The position numbers and the translations under genes were made by a program. 64,000 nucleotides of DNA from Tritonibacter aquimaris (GTDB lineage: Bacteria; Pseudomonadota; Alphaproteobacteria; Rhodobacterales; Rhodobacteraceae): positions 310,001-374,000 of the forward strand of contig NZ_WIXK01000004.1 of NCBI RefSeq assembly GCF_009617595.1. Direction: 5' to 3'. The notes under the pieces are model-generated. The model searched no databases and was not told where the DNA came from. It saw only the letters and a list, made by a program, of their open reading frames with translations. Shown here piece by piece: positions 54,189-61,916 of the stretch; the stretch's first letter is position 1, and every line of letters starts with the position of its first letter.

Positions 54189-55772
54189 ATGGTATTTTCA
54201 CGTTTTCTGGCAAGCACCGCAGCGCTGGGTCTGACCGCTGGTATGGCGGCAGCAGAATTCAAGCTAACCGTATTGCACACAAACGACATTCACAGCCGGA
54301 TCGAATCCATCAATAAGTATGATTCCACCTGTGGCGCGGAAGATGAGGCCGAGGGCAAATGCTTTGGTGGTGTTGCACGGATCAAAAGCCTGATTGATGC
54401 CAAGCGGACCGCGCTGGCTGGGCAGAACTTTGTTGTGCTTGATGCGGGTGACCCGTTTCAGGGGTCGCTGTTTTACACCACTTACAAAGGTGCAGCCGAG
54501 GCTGAGTTCATGGAGGCCATCGGCTATGATGTGATGGCAGTGGGCAACCATGAGTTTGATGATGGTCCCGAAGGGCTTGCAAAATTCACCGATGCGGTTT
54601 CATTCCCGGTGATTTCCGGCAATCTTGACCTCTCTTCTGAGGCCAGCCTGAAAGGTAAGGTCAAAAATCACGTGGTGCTTGAGGTTGGCGGTGAAAAGGT
54701 TGCTGTGATCTCGGTGTTGGCCACGGATACGGTTGAGACCTCTTCGCCGGGGCCAAATGTGGTGTTTCAGGATGAAATTGAAAGCCTGAAAGCAGATGTT
54801 GCCGCCCTGGAGGCAGAAGGTATCAATAAAATCATCGCCCTGACCCACGTAGGTCTGGCAAAAGATCTTGAGATTGCCGCCGCTGTTCCGGGGCTTGATC
54901 TGGTTGTCGGCGGCCATTCCCACACGCTGCTGTCCAATACCAACGAGCGCGCCGAAGGAGCCTATCCAACCATGGTGGGGGATGTGCCGGTGGTGCAGGC
55001 CTATGCCTATTCCAAATATGTGGGTGAGCTGAACGTCACCTTTGACGATGCGGGTAATGTGGTCGCCGCGCAGGGTGAACCGATCCTGCTTGATGCGTCG
55101 ATCACCCCGGATGCTGCGATTGCCGCGCGTGTGGCTGAGATGGGCGCACCGATCGAAGAGGTGAAACAGCGCGTAGTAGCCGATGCGGCCGATGCGATCG
55201 AAGGCGCGCGCGATGTCTGTCGAACCGGTGAATGCGCAATGGGCAATCTGGTGGCCGATGCGATGCTGGACCGCGTCCGGGATCAGGGGATTCAGATCGC
55301 CATCCAAAACGGTGGCGGGCTGCGCGCATCTATTGATGCTGGTGAGATCACCATGGGTGAGGTTCTGACCGTTCTGCCGTTCCAGAACACGCTTTCAACC
55401 TTTGAGGTGTCGGGCCAGACCGTAATTGACGCGCTGGAAAACGGTGTGAGCCAGGTGGAAGAGGTCAAAGGCCGCTTTGCCCAGGTTGCAGGGATCAAAT
55501 ACACATGGGATCAATCCGTTGCCCCCGGTGAGGGCCGCATCACCGAGGTGATGGTTGATGAAGGTGGCGCCTGGCTGCCGATCGATCCCGCCAAAATCTA
55601 CGGCGTTGTGTCCAACAACTATGTCCGCAGCGGTGGTGATGGCTACAAAATGTTCATTGATGCACAAAACGCCTATGACTTTGGCCCAGATCTGGCGGAT
55701 GTCACAGCAGAGTTTCTCGCAAAATCAACTGGCTACAAACCTTATACTGACGGGCGGATCACCCAGAAGTAA
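54189..55772 (+). CDS. Periplasmic 5'-nucleotidase/UDP-sugar hydrolase family protein
   Basis: The 527-residue exported phosphatase (signal RFLASTAALGLTAGMAAAE) hydrolyses nucleotides outside the cytoplasm for scavenging of phosphate and nucleosides. The N-terminal metallophosphatase domain has LTVLHTNDIHSRIE, VVLDAGDPFQGS, AVGNHEFDDGPEGL and LVVGGHSHTLL, giving all metal ligands. The C-terminal substrate domain has IAIQNGGGLRASIDAGEITM and VVSNNYVRSGGDGYKMF. It resembles UshA/NT5E-like enzymes. It would supply nucleosides to the cdd-deoA salvage operon. A clear terminator follows. Confidence 0.94.
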   Translation: MVFSRFLASTAALGLTAGMAAAEFKLTVLHTNDIHSRIESINKYDSTCGAEDEAEGKCFGGVARIKSLIDAKRTALAGQNFVVLDAGDPFQGSLFYTTYKGAAEAEFMEAIGYDVMAVGNHEFDDGPEGLAKFTDAVSFPVISGNLDLSSEASLKGKVKNHVVLEVGGEKVAVISVLATDTVETSSPGPNVVFQDEIESLKADVAALEAEGINKIIALTHVGLAKDLEIAAAVPGLDLVVGGHSHTLLSNTNERAEGAYPTMVGDVPVVQAYAYSKYVGELNVTFDDAGNVVAAQGEPILLDASITPDAAIAARVAEMGAPIEEVKQRVVADAADAIEGARDVCRTGECAMGNLVADAMLDRVRDQGIQIAIQNGGGLRASIDAGEITMGEVLTVLPFQNTLSTFEVSGQTVIDALENGVSQVEEVKGRFAQVAGIKYTWDQSVAPGEGRITEVMVDEGGAWLPIDPAKIYGVVSNNYVRSGGDGYKMFIDAQNAYDFGPDLADVTAEFLAKSTGYKPYTDGRITQK

Positions 55773-55794
55773 ACACTGACGTTTTAACTATGAT

Positions 55795-55830
55795 GCCCCG
55801 TCACGGATCTCTGCGACGGGGCTTTTTCTT
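55795..55830 (+). terminator. Rho-independent terminator after the 5'-nucleotidase gene
   Basis: GCCCCGTC and GACGGGGC form a perfect 8-bp stem with a 12-base loop, followed by TTTTTCTTT. Confidence 0.92.
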
Positions 55831-55857
55831 TGTCGCGTGATCTGGCATTTTAACGTT

Positions 55858-56166
55858 ATGGACCATCCTTTGATCGATCTTATCAATCAGAAAATCGCCG
55901 CAGCTGAGGCTGAGGGCGAATTTGACAACCTCGATGGGGCTGGCAAACCCTTGCCTGAGTGCGATGATCCAGAGAACGCATTGGTCAATCGCCTGATCAA
56001 GGAAAGCGGTGGCGTGCCCGAATTTGTCTCGCTCTCGCGAGAGCTGGAACGGTTGCGTGCTGAGCTGCGCGAAACCGGCGATCGCAGCAAGCGGCGTGAG
56101 ATCTTGCAAGATATGTCGATGATGGAAGCGCGCATTGATATCGCGCGCAAATCCCACAGTCGCTGA
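55858..56166 (+). CDS. DUF1992 (DnaJ-homologue C28-like) protein
   Basis: The 102-residue protein shows the DUF1992 pattern: HPLIDLINQKIAAAEAEGEF, DNLDGAGKPLPECDDPENAL, VNRLIKESGGVPEFVSLSRE, and a C-terminal coiled coil (LERLRAELRETGDRSKRREI). Family members, including human DNAJC28, have no established function and lack a J domain in this short form. The ATG at 55858 matches the family start. The gene ends four bases before the YedK start, so the two are cotranscribed. Confidence 0.87.
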   Translation: MDHPLIDLINQKIAAAEAEGEFDNLDGAGKPLPECDDPENALVNRLIKESGGVPEFVSLSRELERLRAELRETGDRSKRREILQDMSMMEARIDIARKSHSR

Positions 56167-56170
56167 TCCT

Positions 56171-56893
56171 ATGTGTGGGCGGATCGCGGTTACCTTACCC
56201 CATGATGCAATGACGCAGATCTTTGCCGCGCGTCCAAGCAACCGGCTGCCGAACCTGCCAAATTACAACATTTGCCCCACCAACCAATTGGCTGTGGTGC
56301 GCTCTGGCGCGTTGGGGCGGGAACTTGTTTCGATGCGGTGGGGGTTTTTGCCAAGCTGGTACAAAAGCGAAACAGACGGGCCCTTGTTGATCAATGCGCG
56401 TGCTGAAACGCTTGCAGAGAAACCTGCCTTTGCAGATGCAGCCAGATCCCGGCGCTGTCTGATCCCGGTTTCGGGGTTTTATGAATGGAGTAAGGATGCA
56501 GATGGCCAGCGGCTCCCTTGGTACAGCAGTCGCAGTGATGGGGACGTTATGGCCCTGGCTGGCATCTGGCAAAACTGGGGGGCTGATCCGCAAAACACCT
56601 GCGCGGTGGTAACAACTGCGGCGAATTCCGATATGCAGGCGATCCACCACCGCATGCCTTTGATACTTGGGTCGCAGGATTGGGGGCTATGGCTGGGGGA
56701 GGCGGGCCACGGCGCTGCACGGCTGTTGAAACCGTTGCAAACGGGGATTTTACGAACGCACCGCGTTGGGCAGGCGGTTAATTCCAATCGCGCTGAAGGC
56801 GAGGCATTGATTGAACCGTTTGAGGTGATCGAAGAAAGCAGTGACGCGCCCCCGTTGCATGACAAACGGGGCGCGCAAGGCCGTCTATTCTAG
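56171..56893 (+). CDS. yedK: SOS response-associated peptidase (YedK/HMCES)
   Basis: The 240-residue SRAP protein covalently traps abasic sites in single-stranded DNA with its N-terminal Cys and so protects the genome. It begins MCGRIAVTLP with Cys2 as nucleophile after methionine removal. Also seen are YNICPTNQLAVVRSG, RWGFLPSWYKSETDGPLLIN, NARAETLAEKPAFADAARSR and RCLIPVSGFYEWSKDA (catalytic Glu) and HHRMPLIL with His. The ATG at 56171 is required for Cys2. Expression under SOS cannot be judged, as no LexA box was recognised. Confidence 0.95.
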   Translation: MCGRIAVTLPHDAMTQIFAARPSNRLPNLPNYNICPTNQLAVVRSGALGRELVSMRWGFLPSWYKSETDGPLLINARAETLAEKPAFADAARSRRCLIPVSGFYEWSKDADGQRLPWYSSRSDGDVMALAGIWQNWGADPQNTCAVVTTAANSDMQAIHHRMPLILGSQDWGLWLGEAGHGAARLLKPLQTGILRTHRVGQAVNSNRAEGEALIEPFEVIEESSDAPPLHDKRGAQGRLF

Positions 56894-56898
56894 CTGAG

Positions 56899-57393
56899 TT
56901 AGTCGGCAGCTTGTTGGGTGTTCAACGGTGCCAGAATTGGTGCTGTGGTTTCAGTGTTTGCAGCCGCAGCGACCCGCGCCAACAGTTCAACAAGCTGTGC
57001 CCGCTCTTCGTCAGAAACACCCGGAAGCATTTTATCCTGACAGGCCAGCACAACAGGATGTGCCTGCAAGAGCAGGTCTTTGCCCGCTTCGCTCAGATAG
57101 ATTTCACGGGCACGGCGATCTGTTTTGCTCACCACTCGCGACACAAAACCCTTGAGTTCCAGTCTGTCGACGACCTTGCCCAATGTTGCGCGATCATACC
57201 CAACTTGTTTTGCAACGCTCGCCTGGTCAACGCCGGGGAATTCTTCTACCGCCCATAAAACACTGTACTGAACCGGTGTTAACGGCAGATCTGCCTCGGA
57301 CATCGCCGTGGTGAATTGTGCAACGCAGATCTGGTTCAGACGGCGAATAAGATGGGAGGGTAGCGAATACATCTCCGATTGAGGAGAAGTCAT
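56899..57393 (-). CDS. MarR-family transcriptional regulator
   Basis: The 164-residue protein has the MarR winged helix: PSHLIRRLNQICVAQFTTAM, LTPVQYSVLWAVEEFPGVDQ, ASVAKQVGYDRATLGKVVDR and the basic wing LKGFVSRVVSKTDRRAREIY. It is expected to act as a dimer and to bind a 2-fold symmetric site, probably its own promoter (57424-57439). The ATG at 57393 follows AGGAAAG. It is convergent with yedK (5-base gap) and divergent from mnmH. The ligand is unknown. Confidence 0.92.
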   Translation of the reverse strand: MTSPQSEMYSLPSHLIRRLNQICVAQFTTAMSEADLPLTPVQYSVLWAVEEFPGVDQASVAKQVGYDRATLGKVVDRLELKGFVSRVVSKTDRRAREIYLSEAGKDLLLQAHPVVLACQDKMLPGVSDEERAQLVELLARVAAAANTETTAPILAPLNTQQAAD

Positions 57394-57423
57394 GTAGTTC
57401 TTTCCTGTTCCAACTGGTGACGG

Positions 57424-57439
57424 CACATTTAGATATGTG
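57424..57439. promoter_or_regulatory. Inverted repeat upstream of marR, candidate autoregulatory site
   Basis: CACAT-TTAGAT-ATGTG is an inverted repeat 31-46 bases ahead of the marR start codon at 57393. Spacing and location suit a MarR dimer; binding is inferred. Confidence 0.4.
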
Positions 57440-57538
57440 TTAATCTGTTTTAGGTATTACCGATACTTTTTATTTAAAAGCTTAGGCAAGATTGAATTTA
57501 AATTTGAGTTGAAATTTAGCTGATTTATGCCGGTTTGA

Positions 57539-58612
57539 ATGTGGATCAACGAAATAATGGTGACCAACGACATGAAATTGGCTGAAATTCTGAATCTTAG
57601 TCACGATATGGTGATAGATGTGCGCAGCCCGGCGGAATTTGCACTAGACCATGTGCCAGGTGCAGTGAATCTTCCGGTTTTGAACAATGAAGAGCGCGCA
57701 CGTGTTGGCACGATCTATGTTCAAGACAGCCCGTTCAAGGCGCGCAAGCTGGGCGCAGCTTTGGTTTTTCGAAATGCCGCCAGACACATAGAAGAGCAGC
57801 TGTCCCACTTGGACGGCGGTTGGCGTCCGCTGGTTTACTGCTGGCGTGGTGGTCAGCGTTCGGGCAGTTTTACCTGGATGTTGCAGCAAATTGGCTGGCG
57901 GGCAGAGGTGCTGCCGGGTGGTTATCAAAGCTACCGACGTCAGGTTTGTACCGCGCTTTATGAAGACAAGCTGCCCTTTCGTATTTTTGCGCTCGATGGC
58001 TATACCGGCACGGCCAAAACCGCGATCTTGAATGCATTTGCAGACCTTGGCGGCCAGGTGCTTGATCTCGAAGCTTTGGCCAGACATCGCGGATCGCTCC
58101 TTGGCGGCTGTGCAGAGCCACAGCCAAGTCAGAAGGCTTTTGAGAGTGCGATCATTGCGCAGCTCATGCAATTTGATCCGGAAAAGCCAGTTCTGGTTGA
58201 GGCAGAAGCCAGCAAAATCGGCGCGCGCTCATTGCCACCTGCGCTTTGGACTGCGCTGTGTGCTGCGCCGCGTATTGATGTGGTTGTGCCGGTTGCGGCA
58301 CGGGTCAAATATCTTTGCGCGACCTATGATGATATTTTGTCAGATCATCCGCGGCTTGAGGACAAACTTGGAGTTTTGCGCGCCCATCGGTCCAATGCGG
58401 TGGTGGACAACTGGCTTGGGCTCAGCTTGGCGGGCGATAAATGCGCGTTGACCCAGGCGCTTGTGCAAGAGCACTACGATCCGACCTATCAAAAAGCACG
58501 CGACCGACACGCACATACACCGCTTGCGCAGATCTCACTTGGGGCGCTGGAAGCTGCGGATATCGAAGCGGCTGCGCAACAGCTTATGGCTATTGTTATG
58601 GCGCAAGGGTGA
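57539..58612 (+). CDS. mnmH: tRNA 2-selenouridine synthase
   Basis: The 357-residue enzyme replaces sulfur by selenium (through a geranylated intermediate) at the wobble uridine of Lys, Glu and Gln tRNAs. An N-terminal rhodanese domain (about 10-130) has VIDVRSPAEFALDHVPGAVN and the active Cys in VYCWRGGQRSGSFTWML (about 100). A P-loop domain follows with ALDGYTGTAKTAILNAF and a Walker-B-like region (PVLVEAEASKIGARSLP). ATG codons at 57539, 57557 and 57572 have no clear ribosome-binding site, so the true start is open. Its 3' end overlaps selD, which makes the selenophosphate donor. Confidence 0.95.
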   Translation: MWINEIMVTNDMKLAEILNLSHDMVIDVRSPAEFALDHVPGAVNLPVLNNEERARVGTIYVQDSPFKARKLGAALVFRNAARHIEEQLSHLDGGWRPLVYCWRGGQRSGSFTWMLQQIGWRAEVLPGGYQSYRRQVCTALYEDKLPFRIFALDGYTGTAKTAILNAFADLGGQVLDLEALARHRGSLLGGCAEPQPSQKAFESAIIAQLMQFDPEKPVLVEAEASKIGARSLPPALWTALCAAPRIDVVVPVAARVKYLCATYDDILSDHPRLEDKLGVLRAHRSNAVVDNWLGLSLAGDKCALTQALVQEHYDPTYQKARDRHAHTPLAQISLGALEAADIEAAAQQLMAIVMAQG

Positions 58613-60746
58613 TCTGCCCCGGCTGATCTGTGAGCCTGCCGATAATGGCCGCATGTTCGCCCTGATTGAGCAGTTCCTGCAGCAATGCGGGGGCAGAATC
58701 TGGATCAACCGCTGCCAGCAGGCCACCGGATGTCTGCGGGTCAAATAGGACTTCTGGCGCGGCGCATAACTCTGGTAGCAACGCACGGTTTTCAGGATAA
58801 AGCGATGAGCGCACTCCTTTCGCAGACAGCGCGGCCACACCAGCAAGCAGGCGCAGTTTTTGTGGCGCAATCTCTGCACCACATTGTGAGGCGTCACAGA
58901 TCCCTTTCAGATGTCCCAAAAGGCCAAAGCCTGTGACATCGGTCATCGCATGGGCCTGTTCTAGTGTTTTCGCCGCCTGCGCCTGTGGACGGCTCATCTG
59001 TTTGAGCGCCGCGGCAATGTGATCACCTGCGGCCAGGCCAGCCATTTCTGCCGCCATAAGAATGCCGGTGCCCAAAGGTTTGGTCAGGATCAAAGCGTCG
59101 CCTGCCTTGCCGCCAGCGAGCGTGATTGGCGCGCGTTCGCAGAGGCCCGTTATCGTAAAGCCGATCGTCAGCTCTGAGCCCATTGCGCTGTGGCCACCAA
59201 CAATATCAGCCCCAGCGCCCGAAACGATCTCACCAGCAGCCTGCATGATTTCCGCCAAAGTGCGCCGCTGCAGCTCTGTATTCATTTGTGGCAGTGTAAT
59301 GCTGGCGGTTGCCGCCTGCGGTGTGGCGCCCATAGCCCAGATGTCACCCAATGCGTGAACTGCCGCAATGCGCGCCATGGTGATCGGGTCTTGTACAAAG
59401 GCGCGCAGATGGTCGGTTGTGATCACCTGCTGCGCCCCGCCGATTGTGATAACTGCGGCGTCATCTCCGGGTAGATGTGTGATGTCTGAGCGGGTGCCTG
59501 AGGGGGGGAGCGCATCCATCAGTGCTGTGCGTGCAACTTTTGCACCGCAGCCGCCGCACATGGGTTTGCCTGCAAAGACATCTGGCAGATCCTGGGTGTG
59601 TTCGGCCGGTAGATCCGGTGTCTTTTCTGCCATCAAATCGCGAAAACTGCCCATGAAGCTCTGGTCGATGCTATGTTTCCAACGCCAGATTTGCCGTCCA
59701 TGAAAAGGCAGGCCGAACTTTTCACCCAGCGCCTGTTTGGCCCCCAGGGAGATCAGTTTCAGATAGTCTTTTTGCGGCTTATACCGTTTTAGTGGGTCCC
59801 CCGTGAGGCAGGCACGAAGATTGGCAAACAGAACCGGGGCCTGACGTACCGCATAAACGCCCGCCTTCGGGCGCGGGTCTGCACTGAAATGGGCGCAGTC
59901 ACCTGTGGCAAAAACCTGCGGGTCCGAGCTTTGCAGATGGGGGTCAACATCAACGAAGCCATGCGTCAGCGAGAGTCCGGTGTTTTCTATCCAATCATAA
60001 GGGCGCGCGCCCGCGGCACCGGTTGTGAAATCTGACAGGATCTCGCGCCCATCGCTGAGCGTGATCAAGCCCGATGTAATTGCAGCAATCTCAGCATGTT
60101 CAACAAGGCTCACCTGCTGAATGGTGAGATGGCGTCGCATGATCTTTTGCGCGTTTTCGGGCAAGGCCGTCAGGGCGGTGTCATTGTCGATCAATGTGGC
60201 TGACGCCAATCTGCCGCGTTGGCGCAGCGCATGTGCCATGGCGAGGATCAGTTCAACCCCCGCGACGCCGCCGCCGATCACCGCGACATGCGCGGGGTCG
60301 TTGCCTTGGCGAAACGCATCCCAGCGTGCTGCAAACGGGCCAAGGGGTTTTGCAGGAACCGCGTGCTCGGAAAAGCCCGGCATCTGCGGCATCGATGAGG
60401 TGATACCGATGTCGATGGAGGCCACATCATAGGCAATCGGCGGCTGCCCCGGAACATGGATCAGCTGCGCTGCCCGGTCGATATGTTCAGCATGTCCAAG
60501 GATCAGGCGGGCATTGGCAAAGCGGCCAAGCTGTACCAGATCAATATCAAGATCTTCGCGCGCGTAATGGCCTGCAACAAAACCGGGCAACATGCCGGAA
60601 TAGGGGGCGGTTGGTCCGGGATTGATAACGGTGAGCCGGGCCCCGGCCAGTGGTTTCATACCCCAGGATTTCAGCACCAGCGCATGTGTATGCCCGCCCC
60701 CGATCAGAACAACATCCTTGGTGATCGGATAGGTGGGGGCGTGCAT
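58596..60746 (-). CDS. selD: NADH-dehydrogenase-like domain fused to selenide, water dikinase
   Basis: The 716-residue protein joins an N-terminal FAD/NAD(P) disulfide-reductase-like domain (about 10-370: VVLIGGGHTHALVLKSWGMK, VAVIGGGVAGVELILAMAHA, VFATGDCAHFS) to a C-terminal SelD (about 395-710). SelD makes selenophosphate from selenide and ATP; here the active loop reads KPMCGGCGAKVARTALMD, with Cys and Lys conserved, then LPGDDAAVI, GDIWAMGATPQAA and GADIVGGHSAMGSELTIGF. The flavin domain resembles NDH-2 and may reduce selenium for the dikinase. Fused forms are known in Rhodobacterales. It is convergent with mnmH, overlapping by 17 bases. Confidence 0.94.
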   Translation of the reverse strand: MHAPTYPITKDVVLIGGGHTHALVLKSWGMKPLAGARLTVINPGPTAPYSGMLPGFVAGHYAREDLDIDLVQLGRFANARLILGHAEHIDRAAQLIHVPGQPPIAYDVASIDIGITSSMPQMPGFSEHAVPAKPLGPFAARWDAFRQGNDPAHVAVIGGGVAGVELILAMAHALRQRGRLASATLIDNDTALTALPENAQKIMRRHLTIQQVSLVEHAEIAAITSGLITLSDGREILSDFTTGAAGARPYDWIENTGLSLTHGFVDVDPHLQSSDPQVFATGDCAHFSADPRPKAGVYAVRQAPVLFANLRACLTGDPLKRYKPQKDYLKLISLGAKQALGEKFGLPFHGRQIWRWKHSIDQSFMGSFRDLMAEKTPDLPAEHTQDLPDVFAGKPMCGGCGAKVARTALMDALPPSGTRSDITHLPGDDAAVITIGGAQQVITTDHLRAFVQDPITMARIAAVHALGDIWAMGATPQAATASITLPQMNTELQRRTLAEIMQAAGEIVSGAGADIVGGHSAMGSELTIGFTITGLCERAPITLAGGKAGDALILTKPLGTGILMAAEMAGLAAGDHIAAALKQMSRPQAQAAKTLEQAHAMTDVTGFGLLGHLKGICDASQCGAEIAPQKLRLLAGVAALSAKGVRSSLYPENRALLPELCAAPEVLFDPQTSGGLLAAVDPDSAPALLQELLNQGEHAAIIGRLTDQPGQITLAP

Positions 60747-60773
60747 CGTTTGTTTAACCTCTTATCGGCTGGG

Positions 60774-61142
60774 TCACTCTGTTGGAGCTTTGTCCGTATA
60801 GTGGGTGGCCCAGACTTGATCACCTTCTGCCTTTGGCAGTGTTTCAGGTGTTTCATGCCGATGCATATGTACCTTGGCAATGAAATTCGCCGTGATGGGC
60901 GCCGTGATAAAGAGGAAAATAATAATCATGATTTCATGAATGGAACCATGATGTTCGGTCAGGTAGGCGTGCAGGATCGAGGCGATAAGAACCCCTCCCA
61001 TGCCAACGGTTGTGGCTTTGGTTGGGGCATGCAGCCGCGACATCGCATCATTGAGCTTTAGCATCCCGAATGAGCCAACAAGACCAAAGATGCCGCCAAT
61101 AATGAGGAAAACCGAGATGATGATTTCCAAGATCAGTTCCAT
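60774..61142 (-). CDS. mnhG: Na+/H+ antiporter subunit G
   Basis: The 122-residue membrane subunit has three hydrophobic helices (IIISVFLIIGGIFGLVGSFG, GVLIASILHAYL, IIIFLFITAPITANFIAKV) and the family pattern MLKLNDAMSRLHAPTKATTV. It is the last gene of the mnh operon (minus), 10 bases after mnhF. The Mnh/Mrp complex exports Na+ in exchange for H+ and helps with alkaline and salt tolerance. Its stop is 28 bases from the selD start, which may be transcribed onward from this operon. Confidence 0.94.
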   Translation of the reverse strand: MELILEIIISVFLIIGGIFGLVGSFGMLKLNDAMSRLHAPTKATTVGMGGVLIASILHAYLTEHHGSIHEIMIIIFLFITAPITANFIAKVHMHRHETPETLPKAEGDQVWATHYTDKAPTE

Positions 61143-61152
61143 GGGTCAACCC

Positions 61153-61422
61153 TCACTCAATAATATTGCCGCGCAGGATAAAGCGCGCATAAGCCACGGT
61201 TGAGACAAAGCCGAGCATGGCAATGATCATCGCGGCCTCGAAATAGATCTCTGTCCCATTGGCGAGCCCATAAAGCACCATCACAGCAATGGCATTGATG
61301 AACATCGTATCCAGCGCGAGGATGCGATCGGTGATGCGATCCGCAAAGACCACTTTCCACAGGTTCATTAAAACAGCTGCGCCAAAACAGGCAAAGGCGA
61401 AATAGGTGGCATAGATCATCAT
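61153..61422 (-). CDS. mnhF: Na+/H+ antiporter subunit F
   Basis: The 89-residue protein has three hydrophobic segments: ATYFAFACFGAAVLMNLWKV, TMFINAIAVMVLYGLANGTE and AAMIIAMLGFVSTVAYARFI. FADRITDRILALDTMFINA is the usual MnhF/MrpF motif with acidic residues in a membrane helix. Its start overlaps the mnhE stop by four bases. It belongs to the small-subunit group E, F, G of the heterooligomeric Mrp complex. Confidence 0.94.
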   Translation of the reverse strand: MMIYATYFAFACFGAAVLMNLWKVVFADRITDRILALDTMFINAIAVMVLYGLANGTEIYFEAAMIIAMLGFVSTVAYARFILRGNIIE

Positions 61423-61916
61423 TCGAAAATCTCCTTCAGCCGGGCCTCATAACGGCTCTTGATTTCATCACGGACTTCATCGGGGTTTTCTGCGTCAAGG
61501 CAATGCACCAGCAGCGCATGCCCGTGATCAGAAAGATCTGCGGATACGGTGCCGGGTGTCAGCGTGATGGTGCCCGCAAGCGCAGTGATGGCCTCTGGGG
61601 TGCGCAGATCCAGCGGGATTGTGACCCAGGCGGGTTTGCGTTCAGAATTGGGTTTAAACAGAACGATCTTGGCCACCACCACATTGGCAACAATAATGTC
61701 CCAGATCACAATGCCGATATAGGCAAGGATCTTGAGCGGCGCCCGCATGGTTGGTTGATTGGGCCAGTAGCTTGCTGTGACAAAAGGAATGAGCCAGCCA
61801 AGCAAAAAGCCAAACACCAGTGAATTCAGCGACCAGCCGTTGACCAGAAGCAACCAGGTGATGGTCAGCATCAGCGTCAAGAGCGGGTGGGGGAGTACTT
61901 TGCGAAACAAGCTCAT
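61419..61916 (-). CDS. mnhE: Na+/H+ antiporter subunit E
   Basis: The 165-residue protein begins with two membrane helices (HPLLTLMLTITWLLLVNGWS, SLVFGFLLGWLIPFVTASYW) followed by LAYIGIVIWDIIVANVVVAK and a soluble region: PAWVTIPLDLRTPEAITALA, GTITLTPGTVSADLSDHGHA and LLVHCLDAENPDE. This matches MnhE/MrpE, whose role in assembly is known. It overlaps mnhF at its end and mnhD at its start by four bases each, showing tight translational coupling. Confidence 0.95.
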   Translation of the reverse strand: MSLFRKVLPHPLLTLMLTITWLLLVNGWSLNSLVFGFLLGWLIPFVTASYWPNQPTMRAPLKILAYIGIVIWDIIVANVVVAKIVLFKPNSERKPAWVTIPLDLRTPEAITALAGTITLTPGTVSADLSDHGHALLVHCLDAENPDEVRDEIKSRYEARLKEIFE

